This document shows, piece after piece, positions 21,049 through 35,851 of a stretch of 64,000 nucleotides of DNA. The stretch is from contig NZ_CP035319.1 of the NCBI RefSeq assembly GCF_004328705.1, positions 868,001 to 932,000 of the forward strand, written 5' to 3'. Both the position numbers and the translations under genes were made by a program. The number at the start of each line of letters is the position of its first letter. Positions within the stretch are counted from its first letter, which is position 1. The DNA is from Rhodococcus sp. ABRD24. Its GTDB lineage: Bacteria > Actinomycetota > Actinomycetes > Mycobacteriales > Mycobacteriaceae. The notes beneath the pieces are model-generated. The model saw nothing but the letters and a program-made list of their open reading frames with translations, made no database searches and had not been told where the DNA came from.

Positions 21049-22032
21049 TCAGTTGGTGACGCCGGGCTTCACACCGGTGATCATCACGTTGTAGAAGAAG
21101 TTCCGCGGAACCACATGCTGGAGCAGCTTGTCGTCCAGCCAGCTCAGCGTCTTGAAACCACCGAACGCGAACATGGCCCATCCCCGGCCCAGTTTCTCCG
21201 GCGGCACGGCTGCCTCGAAGGTGCGGACCGGCCAGCCCAGCAACGCCGCGGCGAACTCCTCCGTCTTGGCCTTGACCTCTACCGCACCGGCGGACTTCGC
21301 AATGTTCTCGAGGTCGGTGGGATCGAACGTGTGCAGATCGACGACGGCCTCGAGTGCCGCGGCACGGGACGACTCGTCGAGCTCGGCCTGCGGACGACGC
21401 CAATCCGAGAGGAACGGCAGCTTCGTGACATTGGTGGTGGCCGCCCACGTCGCACGCCCGAGCCAGCGAGCGTAGAAGTTGCCGACCGTGCTGGGCTCGC
21501 CGGCGAAGACGAAACGGCCACCCGGCTTGAGGACGCGCAGCACCTCGCGCATCGACTGTTCGACGTCCGGGATGTGGTGCAGCACGGCGTGCCCGACGAC
21601 GAGGTCGAACGTGTTGTCCTCGTACGGGATGGTCTCGGCGTCGGCCACGCGCCCGTCGACCGACAGCCCCAGGTGTTCCGCGTTGCGCATTGCGACCTTG
21701 ACCATGCCCGGAGACAGGTCGGTGACCGAACCGGTCTTGGCGACGCCACCCTGCATGAGGTTGAGCAGGAAGAAGCCCGTGCCGCAGCCGAGCTCCAGCG
21801 CACGCTCGTACGGCAACGGCTGATCGCCCGCCACTGCGTCGAACCGGCCCCGCGCGTACTCGATGCAACGCTCGTCGTACGAGATCGACCACTTGTCGTC
21901 GTAGGTCTCGGCTTCCCAGTCGTGGTAAAGCACCTGGGCGAGCTTCGTATCCTTCAGCGCAGCCTCGACCTGTTCGGCGGTTGCGTGCGGGTTCGGCGCG
22001 GGATCGATCCCGTCGTTCGGGCTTGCAGTCAT
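21049..22032 (-). CDS. SAM-dependent methyltransferase
   Basis: A 327-residue class I methyltransferase with motif I ALELGCGTGFFLLNL, post-I VTDLSPGMV, and FDLVVGHAVLHHIPD as motif IV, in UbiE/Methyltransf_11 style. It corresponds to Rv3038c, conserved next to the THUMP-like protein. The start is ATG 22032 with TAGGA upstream; the longer frame runs through a hairpin and is rejected. The substrate is unknown; a lipid or sugar is suggested by the cluster. Confidence 0.82.
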   Translation of the reverse strand: MTASPNDGIDPAPNPHATAEQVEAALKDTKLAQVLYHDWEAETYDDKWSISYDERCIEYARGRFDAVAGDQPLPYERALELGCGTGFFLLNLMQGGVAKTGSVTDLSPGMVKVAMRNAEHLGLSVDGRVADAETIPYEDNTFDLVVGHAVLHHIPDVEQSMREVLRVLKPGGRFVFAGEPSTVGNFYARWLGRATWAATTNVTKLPFLSDWRRPQAELDESSRAAALEAVVDLHTFDPTDLENIAKSAGAVEVKAKTEEFAAALLGWPVRTFEAAVPPEKLGRGWAMFAFGGFKTLSWLDDKLLQHVVPRNFFYNVMITGVKPGVTN

Positions 22033-22093
22033 GCAGGAAATCCTACCCAATGGTAAGGAATGAACAAGTTCTAGTTTTGCGCCGTTCCAGGCC

Positions 22094-22154
22094 GCGATTT
22101 GCGCACCTGTCGTGGTTCCTGGCGGCAGGAAACGACGGCAGGTGCGCAAATCGC
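22094..22154. repeat. Long imperfect inverted repeat between echA and a methyltransferase
   Basis: GCGATTTGCGCACCTG at 22094-22109 pairs with CAGGTGCGCAAATCGC at 22139-22154, and the pairing continues with mismatches toward the centre. It starts 9 bases after the echA stop and could act as a terminator or attenuator before the downstream methyltransferase. Confidence 0.65.
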
Positions 22155-22162
22155 GAGACGAG

Positions 22163-22942
22163 TCACTCCCCGGTGAACTTCGCCTTACCGGGGCCGTTCT
22201 CGACGAACGACTCCATGCCGATCGTGCGGTCCGCGGTCGCAAACAGCGAGGCGAACAGGTGGCGCTCGATCTTGAGCCCCGTCGCCAGATCGGTGTCGAG
22301 GCCCTCGTCGATTGCGGCCTTCGCGGCGGCGAGCGCGCGGCTCGCGGCCCCGGTGAACTGTGAGGCCCACGTCCGGGCCGCGTTGTACACCTCGTCAGGA
22401 GCGACCATCTCGTCGATCAGGCCGATCTGCAGGGCCTCCTCGGCACCGACGAAGCGACCGGTGAACACCATGTCCTTTGCCTTGGCCGGACCCACGAGAC
22501 GGGCCAGACGCTGCGTGCCGCCGCCACCGGGAATGATGCCCAGCAGGATCTCCGGGACTCCGAGCTTGACGTTGTCGCCGGCGATACGACGGTCGGCGCC
22601 GAGTGCGACTTCGAGCCCGCCGCCGAGTGCATAGCCGGTGATTGCAGCGACCGTCGGCTTGGGGATGTCCGAGATCGAACCGAGCGCCGACTGCAGGTCG
22701 CCGATGATGTCGCTCATCTGCCCGAAGTTCAGCTCGGCCATCTCCTTGATGTCCGCACCCGCAGCGAACACCTTCTCGCCGCCGTAGACGATGACAACCT
22801 TGACCTCCGGATCGACCGTCGCCTCGCGTGCCGCAGCCCGAATCTCTTCCTGCACCTGACGGTTCAGGGCGTTCATCGGGGGACGCGACAGACGGATCGT
22901 GCCGATACCTTCGGAAACCTCGAGGGTCACAAACTCAGCCAT
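22163..22942 (-). CDS. Enoyl-CoA hydratase
   Basis: A 259-residue crotonase-fold enzyme, normal length. The oxyanion-hole segments are AAGADIKEM and ALGGGLEVALGADRRI, and the two acidic residues of hydratases fall in the expected GVPEILLGIIPGGGGTQRL region. It adds water to 2-enoyl-CoA in beta-oxidation. It corresponds to echA17 (Rv3039c). Start ATG 22942; the upstream open frame belongs to the shadow of the NUDIX gene, which ends 10 bases upstream. Confidence 0.92.
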   Translation of the reverse strand: MAEFVTLEVSEGIGTIRLSRPPMNALNRQVQEEIRAAAREATVDPEVKVVIVYGGEKVFAAGADIKEMAELNFGQMSDIIGDLQSALGSISDIPKPTVAAITGYALGGGLEVALGADRRIAGDNVKLGVPEILLGIIPGGGGTQRLARLVGPAKAKDMVFTGRFVGAEEALQIGLIDEMVAPDEVYNAARTWASQFTGAASRALAAAKAAIDEGLDTDLATGLKIERHLFASLFATADRTIGMESFVENGPGKAKFTGE

Positions 22943-22952
22943 GTGGCTCAGG

Positions 22953-23789
22953 CTACTGGTCGGCACCCCAGGGCAATGCCCCGGTGTCGTAGTAGCCCTC
23001 ATCCCCGGGGAAGGCGACGCGCGGCTTGCCGTCGACGAAACTGAGATCCGGCAGGATCGGCGAGATCTCCGGCTCCGCCGCGAGAATCGCGTCGACGCCG
23101 TCGAATCCACCGAGGGCATCGAGCTGGCTCCACGTGGGCGGCAGCAGGACGCTGCGGCGCTCGCGCCAATCCTCGACCGCTGCCGCCGGGGTCCGCCACG
23201 CGACCTCCGCGGCCTCCGATGTGTTCCCGTCCGCCAGCTGACCCTCCGGCAGTACCGCGACGAAGAAGCGAGTGTCGTAGCGCCTCCCCTCCTGCACCGG
23301 GGTGATCCAATTGGCCCACGGGCGCAGCAGATCCGCTCGCAGCACGAGATTCTCGCGAGCGAGGAAATCGGCGAACGACAACTCCCGCGACTCGAGTTGA
23401 CGGCGCGCATCCGAGTACCCGGTGGTGTCGGCGACGACGGTATCGGCGGTGGGACCTGCAAGCAGCACGCCGCACTCCTCGAACGTCTCGCGGACCGCCG
23501 CGCACACCAGTGCCTTGGCCCGTGCCTCGTCGACGCCGAACCGCTCGGCCCACCACGAGACCGGCGGACCTGCCCAGCGAACGTCGGCCTCGCCGTCGGA
23601 CTGGTCGACCCCGCCGCCGGGGAACACCGTCATCCCGCCCGCAAATGCCATGCCTGCCACCCGCCGGAGCAGGAATACCTCGACACCGGCCTCGCCGTCA
23701 CGAACGAGCATGACGGTGGACGCATCCTTCGGCGCCGGTACGGCTGCTTTGTCCTGCTCGACGGTATCCGGCTCACGCGTAGTTCCCAT
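22953..23789 (-). CDS. NUDIX hydrolase
   Basis: A 278-residue protein of the longer NUDT7/19-like branch. FPGGGVDQ and the Nudix box fragment AAVRETFEECGVLL are visible; the glycine-to-RE spacing is stretched, as in the CoA-pyrophosphatase/NUDT19-like group. The late PPTWSQLDAL segment also fits that group. It corresponds to Rv3040c. The likely role is hydrolysis of a nucleoside-diphosphate-linked compound, perhaps an acyl-CoA, which would suit its place before echA; that is inference. Confidence 0.8.
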   Translation of the reverse strand: MGTTREPDTVEQDKAAVPAPKDASTVMLVRDGEAGVEVFLLRRVAGMAFAGGMTVFPGGGVDQSDGEADVRWAGPPVSWWAERFGVDEARAKALVCAAVRETFEECGVLLAGPTADTVVADTTGYSDARRQLESRELSFADFLARENLVLRADLLRPWANWITPVQEGRRYDTRFFVAVLPEGQLADGNTSEAAEVAWRTPAAAVEDWRERRSVLLPPTWSQLDALGGFDGVDAILAAEPEISPILPDLSFVDGKPRVAFPGDEGYYDTGALPWGADQ

Positions 23790-23884
23790 ACCCGGAACCT
23801 ACGCGTCGAGCGACCGAGGCCGCATAGGCAGTCCCACTGGTGTCTGCACGGCCCGTTTACACGGCCGCAAGCCCGGCCGGGGTG

Positions 23885-24715
23885 TCAGGCCCGGTGCAGC
23901 CCGGGATGCCGGGTACGGCGCGCGAAGAACCGGCCGTCGACCCGGTCCAGGCTGATGGACTGGCTGAATGCCGCGCTGAGGTTCTCGGCGGTGATCACGT
24001 CGTCGAGCAGGCCCTGCGACACGACACGTCCCTCCGTGAGCAGCAGCGCGTGTGTGAAGCCGGGCGGGATCTCCTCGACGTGGTGCGTGATGAGGACGGT
24101 CGCGGGCGAATCCGGATCGGCGGCGAGGTCCCCGAGACGAGCGACCAGTTCCTCGCGGCCTCCGAGGTCGAGGCCGGCGGCGGGCTCGTCGAGCAGCAGA
24201 AGTTCGGGATCCGTCATCAGCGCACGGGCGATGAGGACGCGCTTGCGCTCCCCTTCGGACAGCGTGCCGTAGGTGCGGTTGGCGAGGTGCTCGGCGCCGA
24301 GGCTCTCGAGCGTCTCGACGGCCCGCTCGGTGTCCATGTCCTCGTAGCGCTCACGCCAGCGTCCGAGCACCGAGTAGCCCGCCGACACCACCAGGTCGCT
24401 CACGACCTCGTCGGCCGGAACCCGGTGCGCGAGCGCCGACGACGACAATCCGATCCGCGGACGCAGTTCGGTGATGTCGACCTGGCCGAACGTCTCGCCG
24501 AACAGGCGGGCGACGCCGGACGTCGGGTGTATCTCGGCGGCGGCCATGCGCAGCAGCGACGTCTTGCCCGCGCCGTTGGGGCCGAGTACGACCCACTTCT
24601 CGTCCAACTCCACTTTCCAGGAGACCGGGCCGACGAGGGTCGCTCCGCCACGGCGAATCAGGACGTCTTCGAAATCGATGAGGAGATCAGGATCTGGTTC
24701 CGACACAGCGACCAT
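23885..24715 (-). CDS. ABC transporter ATP-binding protein
   Basis: A 276-residue ATPase with Walker A GPNGAGKT, signature LSEGERKRV, Walker B ELLLLDEPAAGLD, and H-loop THHVEEIP. It corresponds to Rv3041c. No permease or binding-protein gene adjoins it, so either the membrane partner is elsewhere or the protein works in a non-transport role, as in the YlmA/ModF-like group it resembles. Confidence 0.9.
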   Translation of the reverse strand: MVAVSEPDPDLLIDFEDVLIRRGGATLVGPVSWKVELDEKWVVLGPNGAGKTSLLRMAAAEIHPTSGVARLFGETFGQVDITELRPRIGLSSSALAHRVPADEVVSDLVVSAGYSVLGRWRERYEDMDTERAVETLESLGAEHLANRTYGTLSEGERKRVLIARALMTDPELLLLDEPAAGLDLGGREELVARLGDLAADPDSPATVLITHHVEEIPPGFTHALLLTEGRVVSQGLLDDVITAENLSAAFSQSISLDRVDGRFFARRTRHPGLHRA

Positions 24716-24775
24716 CCTCCCGTATCGCTTGCCAACCTCGCAGACCGGACCGGACGTGCGTGTCGGCCTGTGCTG

Positions 24776-26901
<2,126 letters not shown>

Positions 26902-28638
26902 CTAGGACTTGCTGTCTTCCAAGACCGCGGTGGCGTGCTTGCCGCCGTGGCCGATTCCGACGTGTGCCTCCTCGCGCATGCGCTCGACCATGTGCGGGTA
27001 GTGCAGCTCGAAGGCCGGACGCTCGCTGCGGATCCGGGGCAGCTCGGTGAAGTTGTGCCGCGGCGGCGGGCACGTGGTGGCCCATTCGAGCGAGTTGCCG
27101 TAGCCCCACGGGTCGTCGACCGTGACGACCTCACCGTAGCGGTAGCTCTTGAAGACGTTCCACAGGAACGGCAGCGTCGAAGCGCCCAGGATGAACGAGC
27201 CGATCGTGGAGATCGAGTTCAGCATGGTGAAGCCGTCGGACGGGAGGTAGTCGGCGTAACGGCGCGGCATGCCCTCCGCACCGAGCCAGTGCTGCACCAG
27301 GAAGGTGGCGTGGAAACCGAGGAAGGTCAACCAGAAGTGCCACTTGCCGAGTCGCTCGTCCAGCATGCGGCCGGTCATCTTCGGGAACCAGAAGTAGATG
27401 CCCGCGTAGGTGGCGAACACGATGGTGCCGAAGAGCACGTAGTGGAAGTGGGCGATCACGAAGTACGAGTCGGTGACGTGGAAGTCGATCGGCGGGCTCG
27501 CGAGCAGCACACCCGACAGACCACCGAAGAGGAAGGTCACCAGGAAGCCGACCGAGAAGAGCATCGGGGATTCGAACGTCAACTGGCCCTTCCACATCGT
27601 GCCGATCCAGTTGAAGAACTTCACGCCGGTCGGAACCGCGATGAGGAATGTCATGAACGAGAAGAACGGCAGCAGAACGGCGCCGGTGGCGTACATGTGG
27701 TGCGCCCACACCGCGATCGAGAGTGCCGCGATCGCCATGGTCGCGTAGACCAGGCCGCTGTAGCCGAAGATCGGCTTACGGGAGAACACCGGGAAGATCT
27801 CCGAGACGATGCCGAAGAACGGCAGCGCGATGATGTAGACCTCGGGGTGGCCGAAGAACCAGAACAGGTGCTGCCACAGCAGGACGCCACCGGTAGCGGG
27901 GTCGAAGATATGGCCACCGAGATGGCGATCCACCCACAGACCCATGAAGGCGGCGGTCAGCAGCGGGAACGCCAGCAGGATGAGGATGCTGGTGATCAGG
28001 ATGTTCCAGGTGAAGATCGGCATCCGGAACATCGTCATACCGGGGGCGCGCAAGCACACCACCGTCGTGATCATGTTCACGCCGCCGAGGATGGTACCGA
28101 GGCCCGCGATCGCGAGGCCCATGATCCACAGATCTGCGCCGACGCCAGGCGAGTGCAGTGCGCTCGACAGCGGGGTGTAGGCGGTCCAACCGAAGTCGGC
28201 GGCACCACCGGGGGTGATGAAGCCGGCCGTGGTGATGATCGCGCCGAACAGGTACAGCCAGTAGCTGAACGCGTTCAGACGCGGGAACGCCACGTCGGGG
28301 GCACCGATCTGCAGCGGCAGGATGTAGTTCGCGAAACCGAACACCACCGGCGTCGCGTACAGCAGCAGCATGATCGTGCCGTGCATCGTGAACAGCTGGT
28401 TGAACTGCTCGTTCGACAGGAACTGCAGACCCGGGACGGCGAGTTCGCTACGCATCAGCAGCGCCATGAGGCCACCGATGAGGAAGAACGCGAACGACGT
28501 CACCAGGTACATGACACCGAGCACCTTGGGATCGGTGGTCGTGATCATTTTATAGATGAACGAGCCCTTAGGTCCCTGCCGCGGCGGGTATGGCCTCGCT
28601 GCTATCTCCGGGACTGGCTGGGGCGCTACGGCAGTCAC
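26902..28638 (-). CDS. ctaD: Cytochrome c oxidase subunit I
   Basis: Subunit I of the aa3-type terminal oxidase, 578 residues with about twelve membrane segments. Haem and copper ligands are visible: [22 protein letters not shown] (CuB histidine and cross-linked tyrosine), AHHMYATG, and HFHYVLFG. It takes electrons from the bc1-associated cytochrome c and pumps protons. It is a single-gene unit with its own terminator, as for Rv3043c. The C-terminal ~70 residues are hydrophilic and family-specific. Confidence 0.98.
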   Translation of the reverse strand: MTAVAPQPVPEIAARPYPPRQGPKGSFIYKMITTTDPKVLGVMYLVTSFAFFLIGGLMALLMRSELAVPGLQFLSNEQFNQLFTMHGTIMLLLYATPVVFGFANYILPLQIGAPDVAFPRLNAFSYWLYLFGAIITTAGFITPGGAADFGWTAYTPLSSALHSPGVGADLWIMGLAIAGLGTILGGVNMITTVVCLRAPGMTMFRMPIFTWNILITSILILLAFPLLTAAFMGLWVDRHLGGHIFDPATGGVLLWQHLFWFFGHPEVYIIALPFFGIVSEIFPVFSRKPIFGYSGLVYATMAIAALSIAVWAHHMYATGAVLLPFFSFMTFLIAVPTGVKFFNWIGTMWKGQLTFESPMLFSVGFLVTFLFGGLSGVLLASPPIDFHVTDSYFVIAHFHYVLFGTIVFATYAGIYFWFPKMTGRMLDERLGKWHFWLTFLGFHATFLVQHWLGAEGMPRRYADYLPSDGFTMLNSISTIGSFILGASTLPFLWNVFKSYRYGEVVTVDDPWGYGNSLEWATTCPPPRHNFTELPRIRSERPAFELHYPHMVERMREEAHVGIGHGGKHATAVLEDSKS

Positions 28639-29180
28639 TGATCCTCCTGAATGCGCGTCTGCCCCGGGCTGCGAGGCGAACGTTCTCTGGCTTGCGCTCT
28701 ACGAATCGTAGACGGTGCCTTCAGACTCCGTGGACCGGGTCCTACTCACTGTCGTACTTGCCGCCCTCAGACCGGGTGTTCACAGCCCGCAACCTGGCCT
28801 TTGTCAGCACAACGGGGGCGCCTCCCCGGGAGCGTCGGCGTGTCGGCGGCGGGACCGAGCGGTGACCACCGGAACACCCGCGCACTCGACTACCACTCGC
28901 TGAACTGTAAGGATTCCCTCACCAGAACCTGCCCACGAACCCTGTCCTCATCTCCGCTCGCCCATCAGCTCGTCCACCGTCACAACGTCCCACCCCTCGG
29001 CAGCGTTCCCACGCTCCTTCGGGCACCTCCGCGGCGCCGGCGACATCACCACCCAGCAACCAACGGGTCATGGTTGTCGACAGCAACGACGACCTGGCGC
29101 AGACGTTCGGAGTCGACCCGCACAGCAGCTAACCTGAATCGGCCCGATCGCAGGATCTCGTCGAACAGGAAGTCGTCGAA
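28639..29180. other. Gene-free divergent spacer between ctaD and the FecB-like gene
   Basis: About 540 bases with no supportable gene on either strand. It must hold the ctaD promoter and the start signals of the FecB-like gene (AGGAAG at 29167-29172). A TACGAT hexamer near 28710 on the minus strand, part of TACGAATCGTA, is a weak -10 candidate for ctaD with a leader of roughly 60-70 bases. Confidence 0.4.
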
Positions 29181-30194
29181 TTGTCCAGTGCCACGCTCGC
29201 CCGTCCAGTCCGCCGCGCCGCCACCGCCCTGATGGCGGCCACCGCGGTCCTCGCGGGACTCACCGCATGCGGTAGCACGACCGACGACGACGCAAGCACG
29301 ATCGTGCGCACGACGACGCGAATCGCCGGCGCCGGCGTCGTGGGGATCGAGCGGGACACCCGCGCCGCATGTGCCACTCCGACACCCGCCGATCCAGGCG
29401 CACCGGACCCACAGCGGATTGTCGTACTGGACAGTGCAGCGATGGATTCGGTGTGCGCTCTGGGGCTGTGGGAGCGCGTCGTCGGCGCCGCCACCGGCTC
29501 CGGCGACACCCCACAGCCGTCGTACCTGGGCACCGGGATCTCGGAACTGCCGAGCATCGGGCCGGTCTCGAATCCGGACATGGCCCGAATCCGCGAGGCA
29601 GCACCCGAGCTCATCCTCGGGTCCGCCCCGGCGAGTCCGGAGCTGGCAGGTCAGCTCAATGCCGTCGCACCCACCGTCTTCACCGGCGGCGACCCGGTGT
29701 TCTGGAAGGCGCAGTTCCTCGCCTCCGGAAAGGCGATGGGGCGTGCCGTCGCGGCACAGCAGGCCCTAGACTCCTATCTCGCGGACGCAGCGCGGACCGG
29801 AACCGATATCGACGCGCGCCTGACGCAGGCGTCGGTCATCCTTTTCCGTTCGGATACGACAGCGATCGAGGGGCCGGGCAGCTTCTCCGGGCAGGTGCTC
29901 GCGGACGCCGGTGTGCAGCGTCCGCCATATCAGCGAATCGACGTCGCATCCAAGGACATCGACAACCTCGGTGACGCGGAGGGAGACCTGATCTACGTCA
30001 GCTTCGACGGATCGGACGGACTGACTCACGGCACCGAGGTAATGGAATCCGACGCTTGGCACGAACTCGGCGCTGTCACCGACAATCGGGTCTTCGCCGT
30101 CGAGGACGAGATCTGGAACGCCGGCAATGGCCTGGTCGCCGCTCGCGCGGTTCTCACCGATCTGAGGGCCACCCTCAACGGGTACGTCAACTAG
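29181..30194 (+). CDS. FecB-like iron-siderophore ABC substrate-binding lipoprotein
   Basis: A 337-residue class III periplasmic-binding protein: an arginine-containing signal, lipobox LAGLTACGS, then RIVVLDSAAMDSVCALGLWERVVG and DMARIREAAPELILGS, the standard opening of siderophore/haem binding proteins. It corresponds to FecB (Rv3044). The start is TTG 29181 with AGGAAG upstream, an unusual start codon but the only one giving the full signal peptide. No permease follows; in mycobacteria the protein also acts alone. Confidence 0.85.
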   Translation: MSSATLARPVRRAATALMAATAVLAGLTACGSTTDDDASTIVRTTTRIAGAGVVGIERDTRAACATPTPADPGAPDPQRIVVLDSAAMDSVCALGLWERVVGAATGSGDTPQPSYLGTGISELPSIGPVSNPDMARIREAAPELILGSAPASPELAGQLNAVAPTVFTGGDPVFWKAQFLASGKAMGRAVAAQQALDSYLADAARTGTDIDARLTQASVILFRSDTTAIEGPGSFSGQVLADAGVQRPPYQRIDVASKDIDNLGDAEGDLIYVSFDGSDGLTHGTEVMESDAWHELGAVTDNRVFAVEDEIWNAGNGLVAARAVLTDLRATLNGYVN

Positions 30195-30202
30195 GACCCT
30201 CG

Positions 30203-30676
30203 ATGCCGATCCCCGAATTCGTTGCAGCACTGCGTGAACATGTCGGGCACGCTCCCCTGTGGCTGGCAGGCGTGAGTGCTGTAGTGCTCGACCGTGACAA
30301 CCGCGTCCTGCTCACTCTGCGCGCGGACAACGGCCTGTGGGCAGTCGTGTCGGGCATCCTCGAACCCGATGAGGAACCGGGCCCAGCGGTACTGCGGGAG
30401 ATTCGTGAGGAGACCGGGCTGGACGCGGAACTCGTACGAGTCACCAGTGTCGACACCGCCGGACCCATCACCTACGCGAACGGCGACATCGCGAGCTATC
30501 TCGACGTGTGCTTCCTTGCTCGCGCCGTCTCCGGTGAGGCGCACGTCGCCGACGACGAGAACCTCGAGGTTCGATGGTTCCCGCCCGACGAACTGCCGAC
30601 TGACATGACCGAGTCGTCGCGCCGGCGGATCGACAAGGCGCTCGCCGGCCGCCCCGAGGCCTGGTTCCACGCCTGA
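30203..30676 (+). CDS. NUDIX hydrolase
   Basis: A 157-residue single-domain Nudix protein with the full box GILEPDEEPGPAVLREIREETGL at about residues 51-73. It binds divalent metal through the REIREE glutamates and cleaves a nucleoside diphosphate linked to a moiety that cannot be predicted. The ATG at 30203 lies 8 bases after the fecB-like stop, with AGGA overlapping that stop, so the two are co-transcribed. Confidence 0.88.
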   Translation: MPIPEFVAALREHVGHAPLWLAGVSAVVLDRDNRVLLTLRADNGLWAVVSGILEPDEEPGPAVLREIREETGLDAELVRVTSVDTAGPITYANGDIASYLDVCFLARAVSGEAHVADDENLEVRWFPPDELPTDMTESSRRRIDKALAGRPEAWFHA

Positions 30677-30747
30677 CGCCGTGCCGGACCCGACGAAATC
30701 CGGTCCAGACATTGCGAATCCCGCCCTCGCTGCGCCAATCTCTTCCG

Positions 30748-31257
30748 GTGACCACACCAGGATTCGACGCAGCAATACCCCCGGGGACCGTGCCGACACC
30801 GGATCACCCCCCGTCGAAACACGGCGAGGCCGACGATCCGCGATATCCATCGCCGCGTCAACTACGTCAGGTGATCGCCTTCGTCGTCGATCTCTTCCTG
30901 CACATCGCGGTCGGGGTCGTCGCGATGATCGTCTGCCTCGACATCCCGGCCGTCGCAGACTGGGCACCGCTCGCGCTGCCCATCGGGTGGATTCTCGCCT
31001 CGCTCCTGCAGCGCGTCGTGGCCCAGCGCATCTTCCACACGACGATCGGCAAGGCCCTGACCGGACTGTGCGTCATCCGCCCCTCCGACGGTCAGTGGCC
31101 GACGCTCGGGTACCTGCTGAAGTGGTGGCTGATCGGGGCGTTCGACGTCCTCAGCACCTTTTCGAACAGCACGTGGCTGGGCAGCTACGACAACTCGCCG
31201 TCCGCTGTCCGCCTCCGGGATGTCGTCGCCCTCCGATCCCTCCGAACCGATCTCTGA
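30748..31257 (+). CDS. RDD family membrane protein
   Basis: A 169-residue RDD protein. The signature is degenerate: RQVIAFVVDLFLH in the first segment, with membrane spans VVDLFLHIAVGVVAMIVCLD and PLALPIGWILASLLQRVV, and the family motif TIGKALTGLCV. RDD proteins are small integral membrane proteins of mostly unknown role. I choose GTG 30748; a TTG at 30712 would add 12 residues. It ends just before a strong inverted repeat. Confidence 0.75.
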   Translation: MTTPGFDAAIPPGTVPTPDHPPSKHGEADDPRYPSPRQLRQVIAFVVDLFLHIAVGVVAMIVCLDIPAVADWAPLALPIGWILASLLQRVVAQRIFHTTIGKALTGLCVIRPSDGQWPTLGYLLKWWLIGAFDVLSTFSNSTWLGSYDNSPSAVRLRDVVALRSLRTDL

Positions 31258-31266
31258 AACGCCGAC

Positions 31267-31318
31267 GGCCGTGTGTCACATGCGTTCAGCGTGCACTGAA
31301 CGCATGTGACACACGGCC
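31267..31318. terminator. Perfect 23-bp inverted repeat, bidirectional terminator
   Basis: GGCCGTGTGTCACATGCG at 31267-31284 continues as TTCAG and is matched without mismatch by the arm ending in CGCATGTGACACACGGCC at 31318; the loop is 6 bases. It separates the RDD gene from the convergent nrdF end. Confidence 0.85.
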
Positions 31319-31336
31319 ACAGCGGGTGGGATGGAA

Positions 31337-34577
<3,241 letters not shown>

Positions 34578-35043
34578 TGTTCACTCTCCATGAATTGTTC
34601 GAGGCCCTCGCGCACGGCGACGACATCCTCTGGTGTTCCCATGAGTTCGAAGCGGTACAGGTACGGGACCTGACACTTCTGGGCAATCACGTTCCCGGCG
34701 AAGCAGTAGGACTCGCCGAAGTTCGTGTTGCCTGCAGCAATCACCCCGCGTATCAGCGAGCGATTGTGCTTGTTGTTCAAGAATCGGATGACTTGCTTGG
34801 GCACGTAACTGGTGTCGCGACCCATCGCCGTTGTGCCGCCACCGTAGGTGGGGACGATCAGTACGTATGGTTCGTCGACCTCGAACGTGCCTTCGCGGTC
34901 ATGAAGCGGGATGCGCGCGGCGAGGACACCGAGCCGCTGGACGAATCGGTGCGTGTTCTCCGACGCGCTGGAGAAGTACACCAGCGATGCCATCGGTGTT
35001 CACCCTCTTACTCGAGCTGAGATTCGACCGGCCCCCTGACGCT

Positions 35044-35277
35044 TCAAGCAGCGTTAGCGGTGAGGGTCTTGATGCGATCCGGACGGAAGCCGGACCAGTG
35101 GTCGTCCCCGGCCACCACGACGGGCGCCTGGAGGTACCCGAGCGCCATGACGAAGTCACGCGCCTCGGGGTTCTCGGAGATGTCGACAATGTCGTATTCG
35201 AGACCGGCCTTGTCGAGGGCACGGTAGGTGGCATTGCACTGAACGCAGGCGGGCTTGGTGTAGACGGTGATGCTCAT
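35044..35277 (-). CDS. nrdH: Glutaredoxin-like NrdH
   Basis: A 77-residue redoxin with active site CVQC at residues 11-14 and the NrdH-specific WSGFRPDRI near the C-terminus. It is reduced by thioredoxin reductase and re-reduces NrdE. It is the first gene of the nrd operon; the ATG at 35277 has AGAGGGA ahead of it. An NrdR-like box lies about 120 bases upstream. Confidence 0.95.
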   Translation of the reverse strand: MSITVYTKPACVQCNATYRALDKAGLEYDIVDISENPEARDFVMALGYLQAPVVVAGDDHWSGFRPDRIKTLTANAA

Positions 35278-35396
35278 TGATGGTCCCTCTTTCCACGGCC
35301 TTGCGAGCTACGGATGTGTGCTCTGCGTGCCGAGGAAAGAGCCTGTTTTCCGACCCGGGATCCGGTGCGTTCCCATTGTGCCCCTCGGCTGTGTAG

Positions 35397-35412
35397 ACAC
35401 TACACCTAGTGG
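35397..35412. promoter_or_regulatory. NrdR-box candidate upstream of nrdH
   Basis: ACACTACACCTAGTGG fits the NrdR consensus acaCwAtATaTwGtgt at about 12 of 16 positions. NrdR represses ribonucleotide reductase genes and normally binds two such boxes; I see only one clear copy. Confidence 0.45.
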
Positions 35413-35690
35413 CCGACAGAAACGCACAACCCGAGATCTTGTGAGTGACACGGTTGATATTCGCAGGTCGGCACCCCCCGAACACCCCTCCGAATCAGGC
35501 CTTCAGAGTGCCGCAGGTCACACATTTGTCCGTGAGTTCGGTCACCTCGGCGCCGCCCCGGGCGGGGCCCGCACGCGACACGCCGAAGACACGCCGAAGA
35601 CACCCCCACTGGACGTCCTCGATATCTCCCACACCACCACGGCACCACTCCCCCAGGTACCCCGCGGCGCCACTGCCGGACACTGCCCGA

Positions 35691-35720
35691 CGCCGCCGGA
35701 CGCCGCCGGACGCCGCCGGA
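35691..35720. repeat. Tandem repeat, three copies of CGCCGCCGGA
   Basis: Three exact 10-bp copies, preceded by a partial one. It is likely replication slippage in a non-coding spacer. Confidence 0.7.
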
Positions 35721-35851
35721 CCCGTTCCGGTCCGGGCCGACCCGGACGTCGCTACCATCACCTCGACGGACGCGCCCGATCGAATTAACTGCCTGGTAAC
35801 TGAAGGGTGTTCGGTGCTACCGCCGAGGCCGCGGTATGCCAGGGTGAACAG

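Larger units (their letters stand above)
35278..35851. other. Divergent regulatory spacer between nrdH and the siderophore-interacting gene
   Basis: About 570 bases. It contains an NrdR-like box (35397-35412), a short tandem repeat (35691-35720), and a GGTAACT palindromic motif (35783-35805) close to the downstream gene. No gene in either strand is convincing; the open frames are proline/arginine-rich shadows. Confidence 0.45.

Noticed and set aside
35783..35805. An IdeR/DtxR iron box upstream of the siderophore-interacting gene
   Set aside because: The sequence fits the 19-bp iron-box consensus poorly; the GGTAACT palindrome resembles the 12092 site much more.
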